Below, piece by piece: positions 21,917 through 28,701 of a DNA stretch of 56,489 nucleotides. The stretch is taken from positions 1 through 56,489 of the IMG/VR virus record IMGVR_UViG_3300042475_003016. One strand, written 5' to 3'. Under the pieces are notes generated by a model. That model was not told the DNA's origin and searched no databases. It worked only from the letters and a program-made list of their open reading frames with translations. Position 1 is the stretch's first letter; each line of letters opens with the position of its first letter. The position numbers and the translations under genes are program-made. The DNA comes from a virus.

Positions 21917-22100
21917 AATTTCTTGTTTTTTGTCTAACTTGTTCCCATACTTGACTACTAACTTGATTTTTTAATTGTCCCTCTGCATGGCTACGTACCT
22001 GGTTAACCACTTTAACACTTACTAAATCCATTATTTTGATATGCATTTTGTTGACTAAAAAATAACATATTTGTTCTTCTAACTTGTCTGCAATCCTCAT
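21897..22100 (-). CDS. small protein, array B member 10 (QV-repeat type)
   Basis: 67 aa, begins MRIADKLEEQICYFLVNKM; C-terminal half VVNQVRSHAEGQLKNQVSSQV then WEQV repeats. Confidence 0.55.
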   Translation of the reverse strand: MRIADKLEEQICYFLVNKMHIKIMDLVSVKVVNQVRSHAEGQLKNQVSSQVWEQVRQKTRNYEEFRY

Positions 22101-22104
22101 AACT

Positions 22105-22302
22105 TTACATTTTTTTTACTTGATTATGTACTTGAAGCCTTATTCGAGAATATAATTGAACATCTATCTGATTTGTTGTTTTGTCCCTTAATATGTAACC
22201 TACCTTACTAGCTACTCTTTCATTTACTTTATCCAGCAATTTAATTTTACCCCTTATTTTAGCCCATAATTCTTTGGATACTTGACTTCCTAAATTCCAC
22301 AT
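22105..22302 (-). CDS. small protein, array B member 9
   Basis: 65 aa, begins MWNLGSQVSKELWAKIRGKI; ends LYSRIRLQVHNQVKKM. Not preceded by an ATGA overlap but spaced 12-13 nt into the previous gene. Confidence 0.55.
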   Translation of the reverse strand: MWNLGSQVSKELWAKIRGKIKLLDKVNERVASKVGYILRDKTTNQIDVQLYSRIRLQVHNQVKKM

Positions 22303-22475
22303 AATTTCACGTTTTGTTTCACTTGACTAAGTACTTCATTTGATAATCTAGTATTTATTTGGTCTCTCAATTTAAAATATATTTTAATTGGTATATTACT
22401 GGCTACTACACCCCAAACTTGTCCTCTGAAATTAGTATATATTTTATCCATTACTTGTTTATCTACATTTTCCAT
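22290..22475 (-). CDS. small protein, array B member 8
   Basis: 61 aa, begins MENVDKQVMDKIYTNFRGQVW; ends LSNEVLSQVKQNVKLCGI. Confidence 0.55.
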   Translation of the reverse strand: MENVDKQVMDKIYTNFRGQVWGVVASNIPIKIYFKLRDQINTRLSNEVLSQVKQNVKLCGI

Positions 22476-22479
22476 ACTT

Positions 22480-22671
22480 TTATTTTAATTTGTTGCGTAA
22501 TGATAGAGTTAATTGCCAAGATATGTTCCATATTTGAAAATTCAAATTTTCTCCAACCCCAACCCATATTTTATCACTCAATTTGTTGTAAAACTTTTCC
22601 CCTAATTTACTATGCACACTTTCTGCTTCTTTATCAAAAATAATATTGACTTGACCACTTACATCTTTCAT
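22480..22671 (-). CDS. small protein, array B member 7
   Basis: 63 aa, begins MKDVSGQVNIIFDKEAESVH; centre KLGEKFYNKLSDKIWVGVGE resembles members 1 and 4 (SDxxWxKL/V). Confidence 0.55.
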   Translation of the reverse strand: MKDVSGQVNIIFDKEAESVHSKLGEKFYNKLSDKIWVGVGENLNFQIWNISWQLTLSLRNKLK

Positions 22672-22856
22672 ATTTCCATATTTTTTCTTATAACTAGTTT
22701 TACAGGATTTAATACTCTTTCTCTATCTTCTACTATATTAGATATTTTAATCTGTGCTTTCAGCCAAGCTGCATTACCAACTTTTGGCCATAATGGATAT
22801 ATTATTTTACTAGATAGGTGATTTGAAAACACCCCTCCCATATTTTTCATACTCAT
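22668..22856 (-). CDS. small protein, array B member 6
   Basis: 62 aa, begins MSMKNMGGVFSNHLSSKI; P-L-W-P-K-V-G-N-A-A-W core. Start could be M3. Confidence 0.5.
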   Translation of the reverse strand: MSMKNMGGVFSNHLSSKIIYPLWPKVGNAAWLKAQIKISNIVEDRERVLNPVKLVIRKNMEI

Positions 22857-23061
22857 TTTTTTCTGAATTTGGAATAATTAAATTTTCTTGAACTGGATTC
22901 ATCATTTGACTTCTAACTTGTTCAAATATGTCAGAATGCAAATGACTAGTTACATTACTTATTAAAGGGAATATAGCTACATTTCTAAATCTGTCGTATA
23001 ATGGTCTTCTTATAACCATTTGAATTGTTCTTTCTAGTTCATTCTCCTTCCGTATCATCAT
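22810..23061 (-). CDS. small protein, array B member 5
   Basis: 83 aa, longest of the array; a later start (MVIRRPLYDRF) is possible. HSDIFEQVRSQMMNPVQENLI is nearly the same as in members 2 and 4, showing recent duplication. Overlaps member 6 by 47 nt. Confidence 0.5.
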   Translation of the reverse strand: MMIRKENELERTIQMVIRRPLYDRFRNVAIFPLISNVTSHLHSDIFEQVRSQMMNPVQENLIIPNSEKNEYEKYGRGVFKSPI

Positions 23062-23269
23062 AATAATTTTTCTCTGGATACAAAATAATTAAATTTTCTT
23101 GAATTGGCAACATTAATTGATTCCTCACTTGCTCAAAAACATCATAATACAAATGATTTGCTACATTATGTTTTGAATTATAATGAAGCCTATTACTTAA
23201 TTCATCATATAATATTTTTCTAACCCGGGTTGGGATTACTTTTTCCACTCTATACATTACATTTATCAT
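23039..23269 (-). CDS. small protein, array B member 4
   Basis: 76 aa, begins MINVMYRVEKVIPTRVRKIL; YYDVFEQVRNQLMLPIQENLI repeats the module of members 5 and 2. Confidence 0.55.
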   Translation of the reverse strand: MINVMYRVEKVIPTRVRKILYDELSNRLHYNSKHNVANHLYYDVFEQVRNQLMLPIQENLIILYPEKNYYDDTEGE

Positions 23270-23271
23270 GT

Positions 23272-23481
23272 TTATTTTTTATAATCCCCTAATTTAATAC
23301 TTTGCATACCTACCATCACTGCTTCTTGTCCTTGGTTATCAGATAGTGGTATCCAAATTCTATCAGCAAGTTTGAACCATAATGAATCTGAAATTCCATT
23401 ATTGACTTTAACCCCCATTGTACTTTTGACTTTAATGTGAAATTGGTTATATAATTCATCACCAATATTTTTCATAGTCAT
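23272..23481 (-). CDS. small protein, array B member 3
   Basis: 69 aa, begins MTMKNIGDELYNQFHIKVKS; duplicates member 1 along most of its length (VxNxISDxxWxKxxxRIWxPxS ... NQGQ). Confidence 0.55.
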   Translation of the reverse strand: MTMKNIGDELYNQFHIKVKSTMGVKVNNGISDSLWFKLADRIWIPLSDNQGQEAVMVGMQSIKLGDYKK

Positions 23482-23684
23482 TTTTCTTCTGGATTTGGAA
23501 TAATTAAATTTAGTTGCATTGATTCCATTAATTGATGTCTAACTTGTTCAAGAATGTCACGATGCAAATCACCAGTAATACCACTTTTTGGATTATACGC
23601 AAATATAAACCTGATATCACTATTTAATAGTTTTCTTACCCTCGTTGAAATTACGTTATCCACTCTATCCATTATATTTATCAT
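23478..23684 (-). CDS. small protein, array B member 2
   Basis: 68 aa, begins MINIMDRVDNVISTRVRKLL; HRDILEQVRHQLMESMQLNLI. Paralogue of members 4 and 5; the pair 1-2 looks like a duplicate of the pair 3-4. Confidence 0.55.
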   Translation of the reverse strand: MINIMDRVDNVISTRVRKLLNSDIRFIFAYNPKSGITGDLHRDILEQVRHQLMESMQLNLIIPNPEEK

Positions 23685-23878
23685 ACTTTAAGATTGTATT
23701 CAACTCCAATTAATGCGTGTTGACCCTGGTTATTTAATTTCACAGATATTGGTCTCCAAATTCTTATTGAAACTTTATGCCAAACTGGATCTGAAATTTT
23801 AGAATGAACTTTGCCACCCAATACACTTTTGGCTCTAATGTGAAATTGATTGCATAATTCAGAACCAATATTTTCCAT
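23681..23878 (-). CDS. small protein, array B member 1
   Basis: 65 aa, begins MENIGSELCNQFHIRAKSVLG; SDPVWHKVSIRIWRPISVKL. First gene of the 14-gene array, following tRNA-like RNA h on the same strand. Confidence 0.55.
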   Translation of the reverse strand: MENIGSELCNQFHIRAKSVLGGKVHSKISDPVWHKVSIRIWRPISVKLNNQGQHALIGVEYNLKV

Positions 23879-23893
23879 ATATTTTAATTTTAG

Positions 23894-24019
23894 TGGTCAG
23901 GACAGGATTCGAACCTGCATACACTTCGGAGACTATCCGCTGGATGATCTGTAATGAGGTAAAGTGTATTCATATCCAGTACATACCCCATTAGCGTCTA
24001 CCAATTCCGCCACCTGACC
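23894..24019 (-). ncRNA. tRNA-Leu-like RNA h with pseudoknotted centre
   Basis: 126 nt. Acceptor GGTCAGG/CCTGACC, textbook Leu D arm TGGCGGAATTGGTAGACGC, T arm GCAGG-TTCGAAT-CCTGT, A73. After the D stem, TAATGGGGTA pairs with TACCTCATTA (10 bp, one G-T), and ATACACTT, directly before the latter strand, pairs with AAGTGTAT beside the T stem (8 bp perfect), giving an H-type pseudoknot. A further CTGGAT/ATCCAG match links the loops. No anticodon loop. Confidence 0.75.
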
Positions 24020-24024
24020 GTTCC

Positions 24025-24321
24025 TTATTTTAATAATTCAGTTAATTCTTGTTTACCTAATATAGTATGATTTCGTGCCATTCCACCTATATGGAATAAA
24101 ATATCTTCATCAACCTCAATTGGTCTATATTCTTTCCAAGTATATAAGGTAACTACATCACCCTCCTCAGTCTCCAAATCCCAACTATAATTAACTTTAT
24201 CCTCCCCAGAATTATCCACATAATCAGGTTCACCTAACACTTTTGTTAATTTATCAACTGTTGATTCAATAGTCACACCATGAAATGACGTACCATTAGA
24301 TGATTTGTTTGTTTTTTTCAT
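24025..24321 (-). CDS. conserved phage protein (NGTSFHGVTI family)
   Basis: 98 aa. NGTSFHGVTIESTVDKLTKVLGEPDY ... EDKVNYSWDLETEEGDVVTLYTWKEYRPI ... FHIGG is a well-conserved phage small-protein pattern; function unknown. Followed directly by tRNA-like RNA h. Confidence 0.75.
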   Translation of the reverse strand: MKKTNKSSNGTSFHGVTIESTVDKLTKVLGEPDYVDNSGEDKVNYSWDLETEEGDVVTLYTWKEYRPIEVDEDILFHIGGMARNHTILGKQELTELLK

Positions 24322-24359
24322 TTGCCTTATTATTTTAATAAATTATATGTGATTAAATA

Positions 24360-24506
24360 TGTACGTTTTTGTAATACCCCCAGAACGTACAAACTGTGCC
24401 AACCTACGATTTGGAGAGCGTCCAAGCCAATATACAAACATAAATTAATATGTGTCGCATATCTGTCATCTCTATCTTCGATCCTTACCCAGCGCTAGGC
24501 AGAGGG
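24360..24506 (-). ncRNA. candidate structured RNA 4
   Basis: About 150 nt without an ORF between the 36-aa gene and the 98-aa gene. Minus-strand helices: GTACGTT/AACGTAC (7 bp) or, overlapping it, TTTGTA/TACAAA with CGTT/AACG as a pseudoknot; TTGGA-CGCTC-TCCAA; ACATA-TTAATT-TATGT. GC-richer than its surroundings. Confidence 0.4.
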
Positions 24507-24617
24507 CTAATTTTTATCTATGATTTTCTTAACTTGGTTAAAGGCAAAACTTCTACCAAGTTCAAAACCTAATCTAAATATAAGAAATAATAACCATAAT
24601 ACCAAAATTGTATCCAT
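24507..24617 (-). CDS. 36-aa single-span membrane protein
   Basis: MDTILVLWLLFLIFRLGFEL, then GRSFAFNQVKKIIDKN. One hydrophobic helix with a basic C-terminal tail. No family recognised. Confidence 0.5.
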   Translation of the reverse strand: MDTILVLWLLFLIFRLGFELGRSFAFNQVKKIIDKN

Positions 24618-24621
24618 AATA

Positions 24622-24834
24622 TTAATTTTTTTTAAGATGTGGATTATCCCCACAAAGAGGCTTACCATTCATAGACATCATACTAGTGTGAGTTATTTTA
24701 CAATAATCACATTGGTAATAACCTACTGCAAATTCAACCCACTTATGTGAATTGTATTTTAGCAAGTCCCAATATTCTTTTTCTTCTTCCTCCTTTGTTA
24801 ACATACGCTGGGGTCTGGGTAAATATATGTGCAT
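24622..24834 (-). CDS. hypothetical protein with cysteine pairs
   Basis: 70 aa from MHIYLPRPQRMLTKEEEEKE; upstream in-frame codons overlap another gene. C-terminal CDYCKITHTSMMSMNGKPLCG could be a small zinc site. Function unknown. Confidence 0.55.
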   Translation of the reverse strand: MHIYLPRPQRMLTKEEEEKEYWDLLKYNSHKWVEFAVGYYQCDYCKITHTSMMSMNGKPLCGDNPHLKKN

Positions 24835-24838
24835 AGTT

Positions 24839-25033
24839 TTATTTTTTTTCAATTTCATTTGCTGATGATTCAGCACAATCTTCAAATCCCTCCATATACA
24901 ATTCTTGTAATTCAGAAAAATGGATTGCTTTGGCATCTCTGTAAAATTGTTCAATTATTGGATGGTTCACAGGGGGTATGTAATTTAAAACATTACGATA
25001 AAAATATTCTAATGACTTTTCTATATTTTTCAT
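24839..25033 (-). CDS. conserved small phage protein
   Basis: 64 aa from MKNIEKSLEYFYRNVLNYIPP; the longer reading enters tRNA-like RNA j and is rejected. HFSELQELYMEGFEDCAESS is helical. Function unknown. Confidence 0.6.
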   Translation of the reverse strand: MKNIEKSLEYFYRNVLNYIPPVNHPIIEQFYRDAKAIHFSELQELYMEGFEDCAESSANEIEKK

Positions 25034-25053
25034 TTGTTTTAATTTTTTAAGTG

Positions 25054-25198
25054 TAGCCAGGAAAGGATTCGAACCAATACGAATGAAGCGTAACCTATTT
25101 TTCATTCTAACTTTATAACGATAGCGTCTACCAAGTCATAACAAGAGTTGGGCACGTTAATAATCCAACTCGCATTATGAGCATTCCGCCACCTGGCT
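25054..25198 (-). ncRNA. tRNA-Leu-like RNA j with D-loop insertion
   Basis: 145 nt. Acceptor AGCCAGG/CCTGGCT and A73. The Leu D arm is split: GCGGAAT, then about 50 nt, then TGGTAGACGC. The insert folds as TCATAA/TTATGA, an internal loop, and GAGTTGG/CCAACTC. Centre GAATGA/TCATTC. T loop TTCGAAT is present but the T stem is weak. Confidence 0.65.
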
Positions 25199-25210
25199 AT
25201 TTTATTTACT

Positions 25211-25390
25211 TTAATTATATGTGGTAGACACCACTTCCACACTCCAACCCTCTTTTATCACACCATCAGATTCTAACTCAATTTCAAGATATTGAATTAT
25301 ACCATTTTCAATTAATTCAGCTGTGTTGTCGCCATGTCCTTTATAACAACCCTCATCATCAAATTTGATTTTCAATACTAACTCTTTCAT
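25211..25390 (-). CDS. 59-aa hypothetical protein
   Basis: MKELVLKIKFDDEGCYKGHG ... IQYLEIELESDGVIKEGWSVE. Beta-rich by eye. ATGA overlap with the upstream 105-aa gene, so translationally coupled. Confidence 0.55.
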   Translation of the reverse strand: MKELVLKIKFDDEGCYKGHGDNTAELIENGIIQYLEIELESDGVIKEGWSVEVVSTTYN

Positions 25391-25704
25391 ATTGTTTGTT
25401 TTAATCTAATCTCTTCAAGCATTTCCCATAAACTTTTTAAGTCATAGCAAATGGGTTTTCCATCAGCATCAAATGCACCATAACCACCATCGTATTTTCT
25501 TTCACCAAAATCACTTTCGTGGCAGAACCAAGTGAACCAGTCATATCCCTCCTCACCATATATTTCTTTGAATAATTTAGTGATTAAGTTGTGATATTCA
25601 TCAGAATAATCAATTAAATCAATCCCCAACTTATAAAGTTTTTCTGACCTGATGAGGGTATTTCTATATAAAGAAATGAATTCTTCAAAATCTTTTAACA
25701 ACAT
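25387..25704 (-). CDS. conserved hypothetical phage protein
   Basis: 105 aa. GEEGYDWFTWFCHESDFGERKYDGGYGAFDADGKPICYDLKSLWEMLEEI; related to the 86-aa protein at 4591-4851. Type seen in many Bacteroidota phages; function unknown. Confidence 0.65.
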   Translation of the reverse strand: MLLKDFEEFISLYRNTLIRSEKLYKLGIDLIDYSDEYHNLITKLFKEIYGEEGYDWFTWFCHESDFGERKYDGGYGAFDADGKPICYDLKSLWEMLEEIRLKQTI

Positions 25705-25733
25705 AGTTTTTTTTTTAGGTTAATCAATATATA

Positions 25734-26216
25734 CTAAACAGCGAATGGTAGATTTGTGTTCAAAATATTATGACCTTCTTTCTTAACTCTTGAACAAAAG
25801 TCTTTTAACATTTTAACACCAGATTCGGTTTTTAACACATCTACCATTGAAATTCTTTTGCCATTTGAGGTGAATGTCTGGATAGAATATCTACTTGTAT
25901 CACCAAAAACAATCCCCTTCTTTTCATCTTTCTTTATTGTCTTGGCAGTTAGCCAATTTTGGAATAAATCATCAACAACATACTCCAACTTATCACCATA
26001 TGCCTCAATACCCAATCCATTACAATACTCTCTCATCTGTGCAAATGCCTCTTTTTTTGTAGCATCCCAAAGATTACAATCAGTTGGACCCCCACTACCA
26101 CGATTGACACAGTAGCCAATTTTTTTGTTATCAAAGAATATGTCAGCAGTAAAAGCATTAGTTTCCTCTGAAAAAGAAGCAGAATACTTGATGTTTTTTA
26201 ACTTAATTCTTTCCAT
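25734..26216 (-). CDS. conserved phage protein
   Basis: 160 aa from MERIKLKNIKYSASFSEETN; the upstream in-frame ATG lies in the promoter. Pattern KLKNxKxSxSxSEETNxFxAxIFxDNKKIGYxxNxGxGGPTDCN is common to phage proteins of unknown role. Confidence 0.7.
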   Translation of the reverse strand: MERIKLKNIKYSASFSEETNAFTADIFFDNKKIGYCVNRGSGGPTDCNLWDATKKEAFAQMREYCNGLGIEAYGDKLEYVVDDLFQNWLTAKTIKKDEKKGIVFGDTSRYSIQTFTSNGKRISMVDVLKTESGVKMLKDFCSRVKKEGHNILNTNLPFAV

Positions 26217-26244
26217 AGTTGTTTGTTTTGGTTTGATTGCATCA

Positions 26245-26276
26245 CAAAGATAATAAGAAGAAATCAAATAACCAAA
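26245..26276 (-). promoter_or_regulatory. Bacteroidota-type promoter
   Basis: Minus strand: TTTG, 20 bp, TATCTTTG, just upstream of the 160-aa gene. Confidence 0.75.
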
Positions 26277-26283
26277 CTATTTT

Positions 26284-26709
26284 TCAATTATTATCAAATT
26301 TATCCCCCCAAATATTTTTATCTTTATCTCTTTTTAAATTTCTTTTATATTTTAAAACCTGATTAGGATTGACAAATAAAAAACCTTTATATTCAAAAGT
26401 ATGGTTATCAATCAAATCATCAATATCAAATCCAGGCCAATTATCAAAAAATTCAATGTCATCTGTTCTATATTCACCTTTACTTCTAAATGGCCATTTT
26501 GAAGGTCTAATGATAACATCCAAATCATTTACTGACTCAATCACACCTAATACCATAAGTGGTGCTGAACCAAAAATTGCATAATCCCCATCTGGGAGGT
26601 CATATTCAGATAATAACCCCAAAAGTTCATCTAGTGTTTTTTCTTGGCTCTCTTTTAAAAGTATATACTCATTTATATTTCTTTTAATAAGTTTATTCAA
26701 ATATTTCAT
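26284..26709 (-). CDS. nucleotidyltransferase-fold protein with capsid-targeting-like leader
   Basis: 141 aa. GSAPLMVLGVIESVNDLDVII (~47-67) has the G-S ... D-x-D signature of the minimal nucleotidyltransferase fold, with D62 and D64 as likely metal ligands. The start MKYLNKLIKRNINEYILLKE ends in I-N-E and L-K-E, like the other capsid-targeting leaders here, so it may be packaged and injected. A TATTTAT motif lies 10 nt upstream. Substrate unknown. Confidence 0.7.
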   Translation of the reverse strand: MKYLNKLIKRNINEYILLKESQEKTLDELLGLLSEYDLPDGDYAIFGSAPLMVLGVIESVNDLDVIIRPSKWPFRSKGEYRTDDIEFFDNWPGFDIDDLIDNHTFEYKGFLFVNPNQVLKYKRNLKRDKDKNIWGDKFDNN

Positions 26710-26717
26710 TTTTTTAT

Positions 26718-27599
26718 CTATAAATATATGTTGTTTATAATAATTTCTGAAACCAATCCCCTACCATCCTTATTTGAATTTATACTTCTTTTTGCATTAA
26801 CTCTTAATATATTATAATCTGAATACATATCATCAAAGAAATTATCCCCGCTATTTTCTCTGACATCAGAATTGCTTAAAAGCCAATTGTATCCTTTACC
26901 ATCCAGGATATCACAAAATTCCTTTAATCTAACCTGATCACCATCACCAAACCCATCCTTTGTATATGCCCCAAAACTAGATGATACACTTATTGGCTTA
27001 TATGGGGGGTCAAAATAATATATTGGATTCCCGGATTCAATTAATGTATCAGCATAATCTCCACACCTAATTTCTACCTTCTTTAATGCCTCGCTAACGG
27101 CTAATAGATTGTTCCTGTCGCATATTGTTGGGTTTTTGTATCTACCCATCGGAACATTATATTTGTTGCTCTTATTGACCCTATACAAGCCATTGAAACA
27201 AGTTCTATTTAAGAAAATAAATAAAGCAGCATGATCCACATTTGAACAATCTCTTAAATTGAATTTATCTCTTTTATCATAATAATATATTTTCTTGCCA
27301 TCCTCATCATCTTCCAGCAAATGATATTCTTTTTGCAGAATATCCAATATGGAAATTAATTCCTCTGGTTGTAATGCAATTGTTCTATATACATTTATTA
27401 AGTCCCCATTCAAATCATTTATGATTGCCTTTTCCATCTTTGGAAACCTATCCAAAAACCAAAATAACATTGCTCCACTGCCCACAAATGGTTCAACATA
27501 GGTGAAACTATTGCTTGATAAATAAGGGGGCAAGAGTGGCTCAATATGCTCTATTAACCAACTCTTACCCCCAGCCCATTTTAAAAAAGGTTTTGCCAT
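26718..27599 (-). CDS. dam: DNA adenine methyltransferase (Dam family)
   Basis: 293 aa. FLKWAGGKSWLIEHI at the N-terminus, YVEPFVGSGAMLFWFL (~34-49, SAM site) and YYFDPPYKP (~194-202, catalytic DPPY) define the Dam/T4-Dam class. It would methylate adenine N6, probably in GATC, to protect phage DNA or mark it. Stop-start overlap of 1 nt with the upstream kinase gene. Confidence 0.93.
   Translation of the reverse strand: MAKPFLKWAGGKSWLIEHIEPLLPPYLSSNSFTYVEPFVGSGAMLFWFLDRFPKMEKAIINDLNGDLINVYRTIALQPEELISILDILQKEYHLLEDDEDGKKIYYYDKRDKFNLRDCSNVDHAALFIFLNRTCFNGLYRVNKSNKYNVPMGRYKNPTICDRNNLLAVSEALKKVEIRCGDYADTLIESGNPIYYFDPPYKPISVSSSFGAYTKDGFGDGDQVRLKEFCDILDGKGYNWLLSNSDVRENSGDNFFDDMYSDYNILRVNAKRSINSNKDGRGLVSEIIINNIYL
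26720..26726 (-). promoter_or_regulatory. candidate late promoter (TATTTAT)
   Basis: Minus-strand TATTTAT 10 nt before the nucleotidyltransferase-like gene, inside the 3' end of dam. Confidence 0.45.
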
Positions 27600-28000
27600 T
27601 ATAATTTTACTTGGAAGCGATCACGCATTTGATTTATCTTATCCTCTGGTACATTGTGTACATTCTTTCCACCATGTCTATTTTCTACAATTATTGAGAA
27701 AACCATATACCCATATTCCTTTGCCAAATCATAGTATGGTTGCATCTCCCATTCTTGGGTGAAAGTATTTGACACAACAATTCTATTTACATCAAACCCT
27801 TTTGAATCAACCCTCATCCATTCTCTAACTTGTTCCAAGCACCATTTATGTGCCTCCCTTAATTTAGAAGCATCAAACTCATACTTGCCATATTTCATAA
27901 AATACCTATCAGCCTCAACAAACTCACCACCTAATGATTTTGCCATAGTTGATTTTCCTGAACCAGGCAAACCCCGTAATAAAAATAATTCCTTTGCCAT
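27599..28000 (-). CDS. P-loop kinase, polynucleotide-kinase-like
   Basis: 133 aa. Walker A GLPGSGKST at residues 9-17, followed by VEADRYF, the Asp expected to activate the acceptor hydroxyl, and a lid region ending DKINQMRDRFQVKL. This is the small AAA_33/PNK-kinase-type fold. It would move the gamma phosphate of ATP to a 5' hydroxyl; RNA or DNA ends are the likely target given two RNA ligases in this window, but the acceptor is not proven. No phosphatase domain is fused, unlike T4 Pnkp. Confidence 0.75.
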   Translation of the reverse strand: MAKELFLLRGLPGSGKSTMAKSLGGEFVEADRYFMKYGKYEFDASKLREAHKWCLEQVREWMRVDSKGFDVNRIVVSNTFTQEWEMQPYYDLAKEYGYMVFSIIVENRHGGKNVHNVPEDKINQMRDRFQVKL

Positions 28001-28043
28001 AATATATCTGTTTTTGTTTAATAAAGTTAATTGGTTTATTGTG

Positions 28044-28051
28044 CAAATATA
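28044..28051 (-). promoter_or_regulatory. Bacteroidota-type -7 box
   Basis: Minus-strand TATATTTG upstream of the kinase-dam operon. The -33 box is not clear. Confidence 0.5.
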
Positions 28052-28054
28052 GGT

Positions 28055-28258
28055 TTATTTTATTAAAAATCTTTGTGATTGGGGAAAAAATTTTGATGTT
28101 TCATTCCAGATATCACTTCCAATTTTGCTAGCACAACCCCCCTTATTAGCATCAATTAATTTACTAGCAGAAATTAATTTATTACCTTCACGCCAAGGCA
28201 AATTAAGTAGGTGATTAATTTTGCTTACAAATTTAGTGATTTTATACGTTCTTTCCAT
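28055..28258 (-). CDS. small protein, set C member 3
   Basis: 67 aa, begins MERTYKITKFVSKINHLLN, like member 2 (MEKTYKIIKKMSDIRNRFY). Third gene of a small paralogous set resembling arrays A and B in size and packing. Confidence 0.55.
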   Translation of the reverse strand: MERTYKITKFVSKINHLLNLPWREGNKLISASKLIDANKGGCASKIGSDIWNETSKFFPQSQRFLIK

Positions 28259-28418
28259 AATTATTTAACTTTTCTTCTTCGTAATGAATTTTTCTTTTTG
28301 AATGGGGATAAACTTTGGCTATTTTTTCCCACATATCAAAACTAACACTAGCATTTATTATATAAAATCTATTCCTAATGTCAGACATTTTTTTGATTAT
28401 TTTATATGTTTTTTCCAT
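28242..28418 (-). CDS. small protein, set C member 2
   Basis: 58 aa, begins MEKTYKIIKKMSDIRNRFYI; contains SVSFDMWEKIAKVYPHSKRK, matching member 3 (GSDIWNETSKFFPQSQR). Overlaps members on both sides. Confidence 0.5.
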   Translation of the reverse strand: MEKTYKIIKKMSDIRNRFYIINASVSFDMWEKIAKVYPHSKRKIHYEEEKLNNYGKNV

Positions 28419-28648
28419 AAATGTAAATTAGAAATTGAAGGTGTGAAAACTCTTAATAATTGATCGCTCAATAGAATATCATTTGATGTAAACTTATACC
28501 AATCCTCTTTATCAACTCTAAATATTTTTGAACCTTTGCTGAAAGTAAGCAATTTACTACTATCATAATAAGGTCCTCTAATTGCATACTTAATCTCAAA
28601 AATGAAATTGCTAATGTTATACTTAGCATTCAAATTTTCATACTTCAT
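28397..28648 (-). CDS. small protein, set C member 1
   Basis: 83 aa, begins MKYENLNAKYNISNFIFEI; SKIFRVDKEDWYKFTSND parallels the W-containing core of members 2 and 3. First gene after the terminator at 28662. Confidence 0.5.
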   Translation of the reverse strand: MKYENLNAKYNISNFIFEIKYAIRGPYYDSSKLLTFSKGSKIFRVDKEDWYKFTSNDILLSDQLLRVFTPSISNLHLWKKHIK

Positions 28649-28661
28649 ACTTTTTTGATTT

Positions 28662-28693
28662 AAAAAAAAAGGGGGATTAAAATAACCCCCCCC
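28662..28693 (-). terminator. intrinsic terminator
   Basis: Minus strand: GGGGGG, short AT loop, CCCCC, then nine T. Ends the transcript of the 129-aa gene at 28702. Confidence 0.85.
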
Positions 28694-28701
28694 ATAAAAT
28701 T

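Noticed and set aside
25034-25105. N-terminal extension of the gene ending at 24839
   Set aside because: It would be coded by the 3' part of tRNA-like RNA j; the methionine at 25033 matches related proteins.
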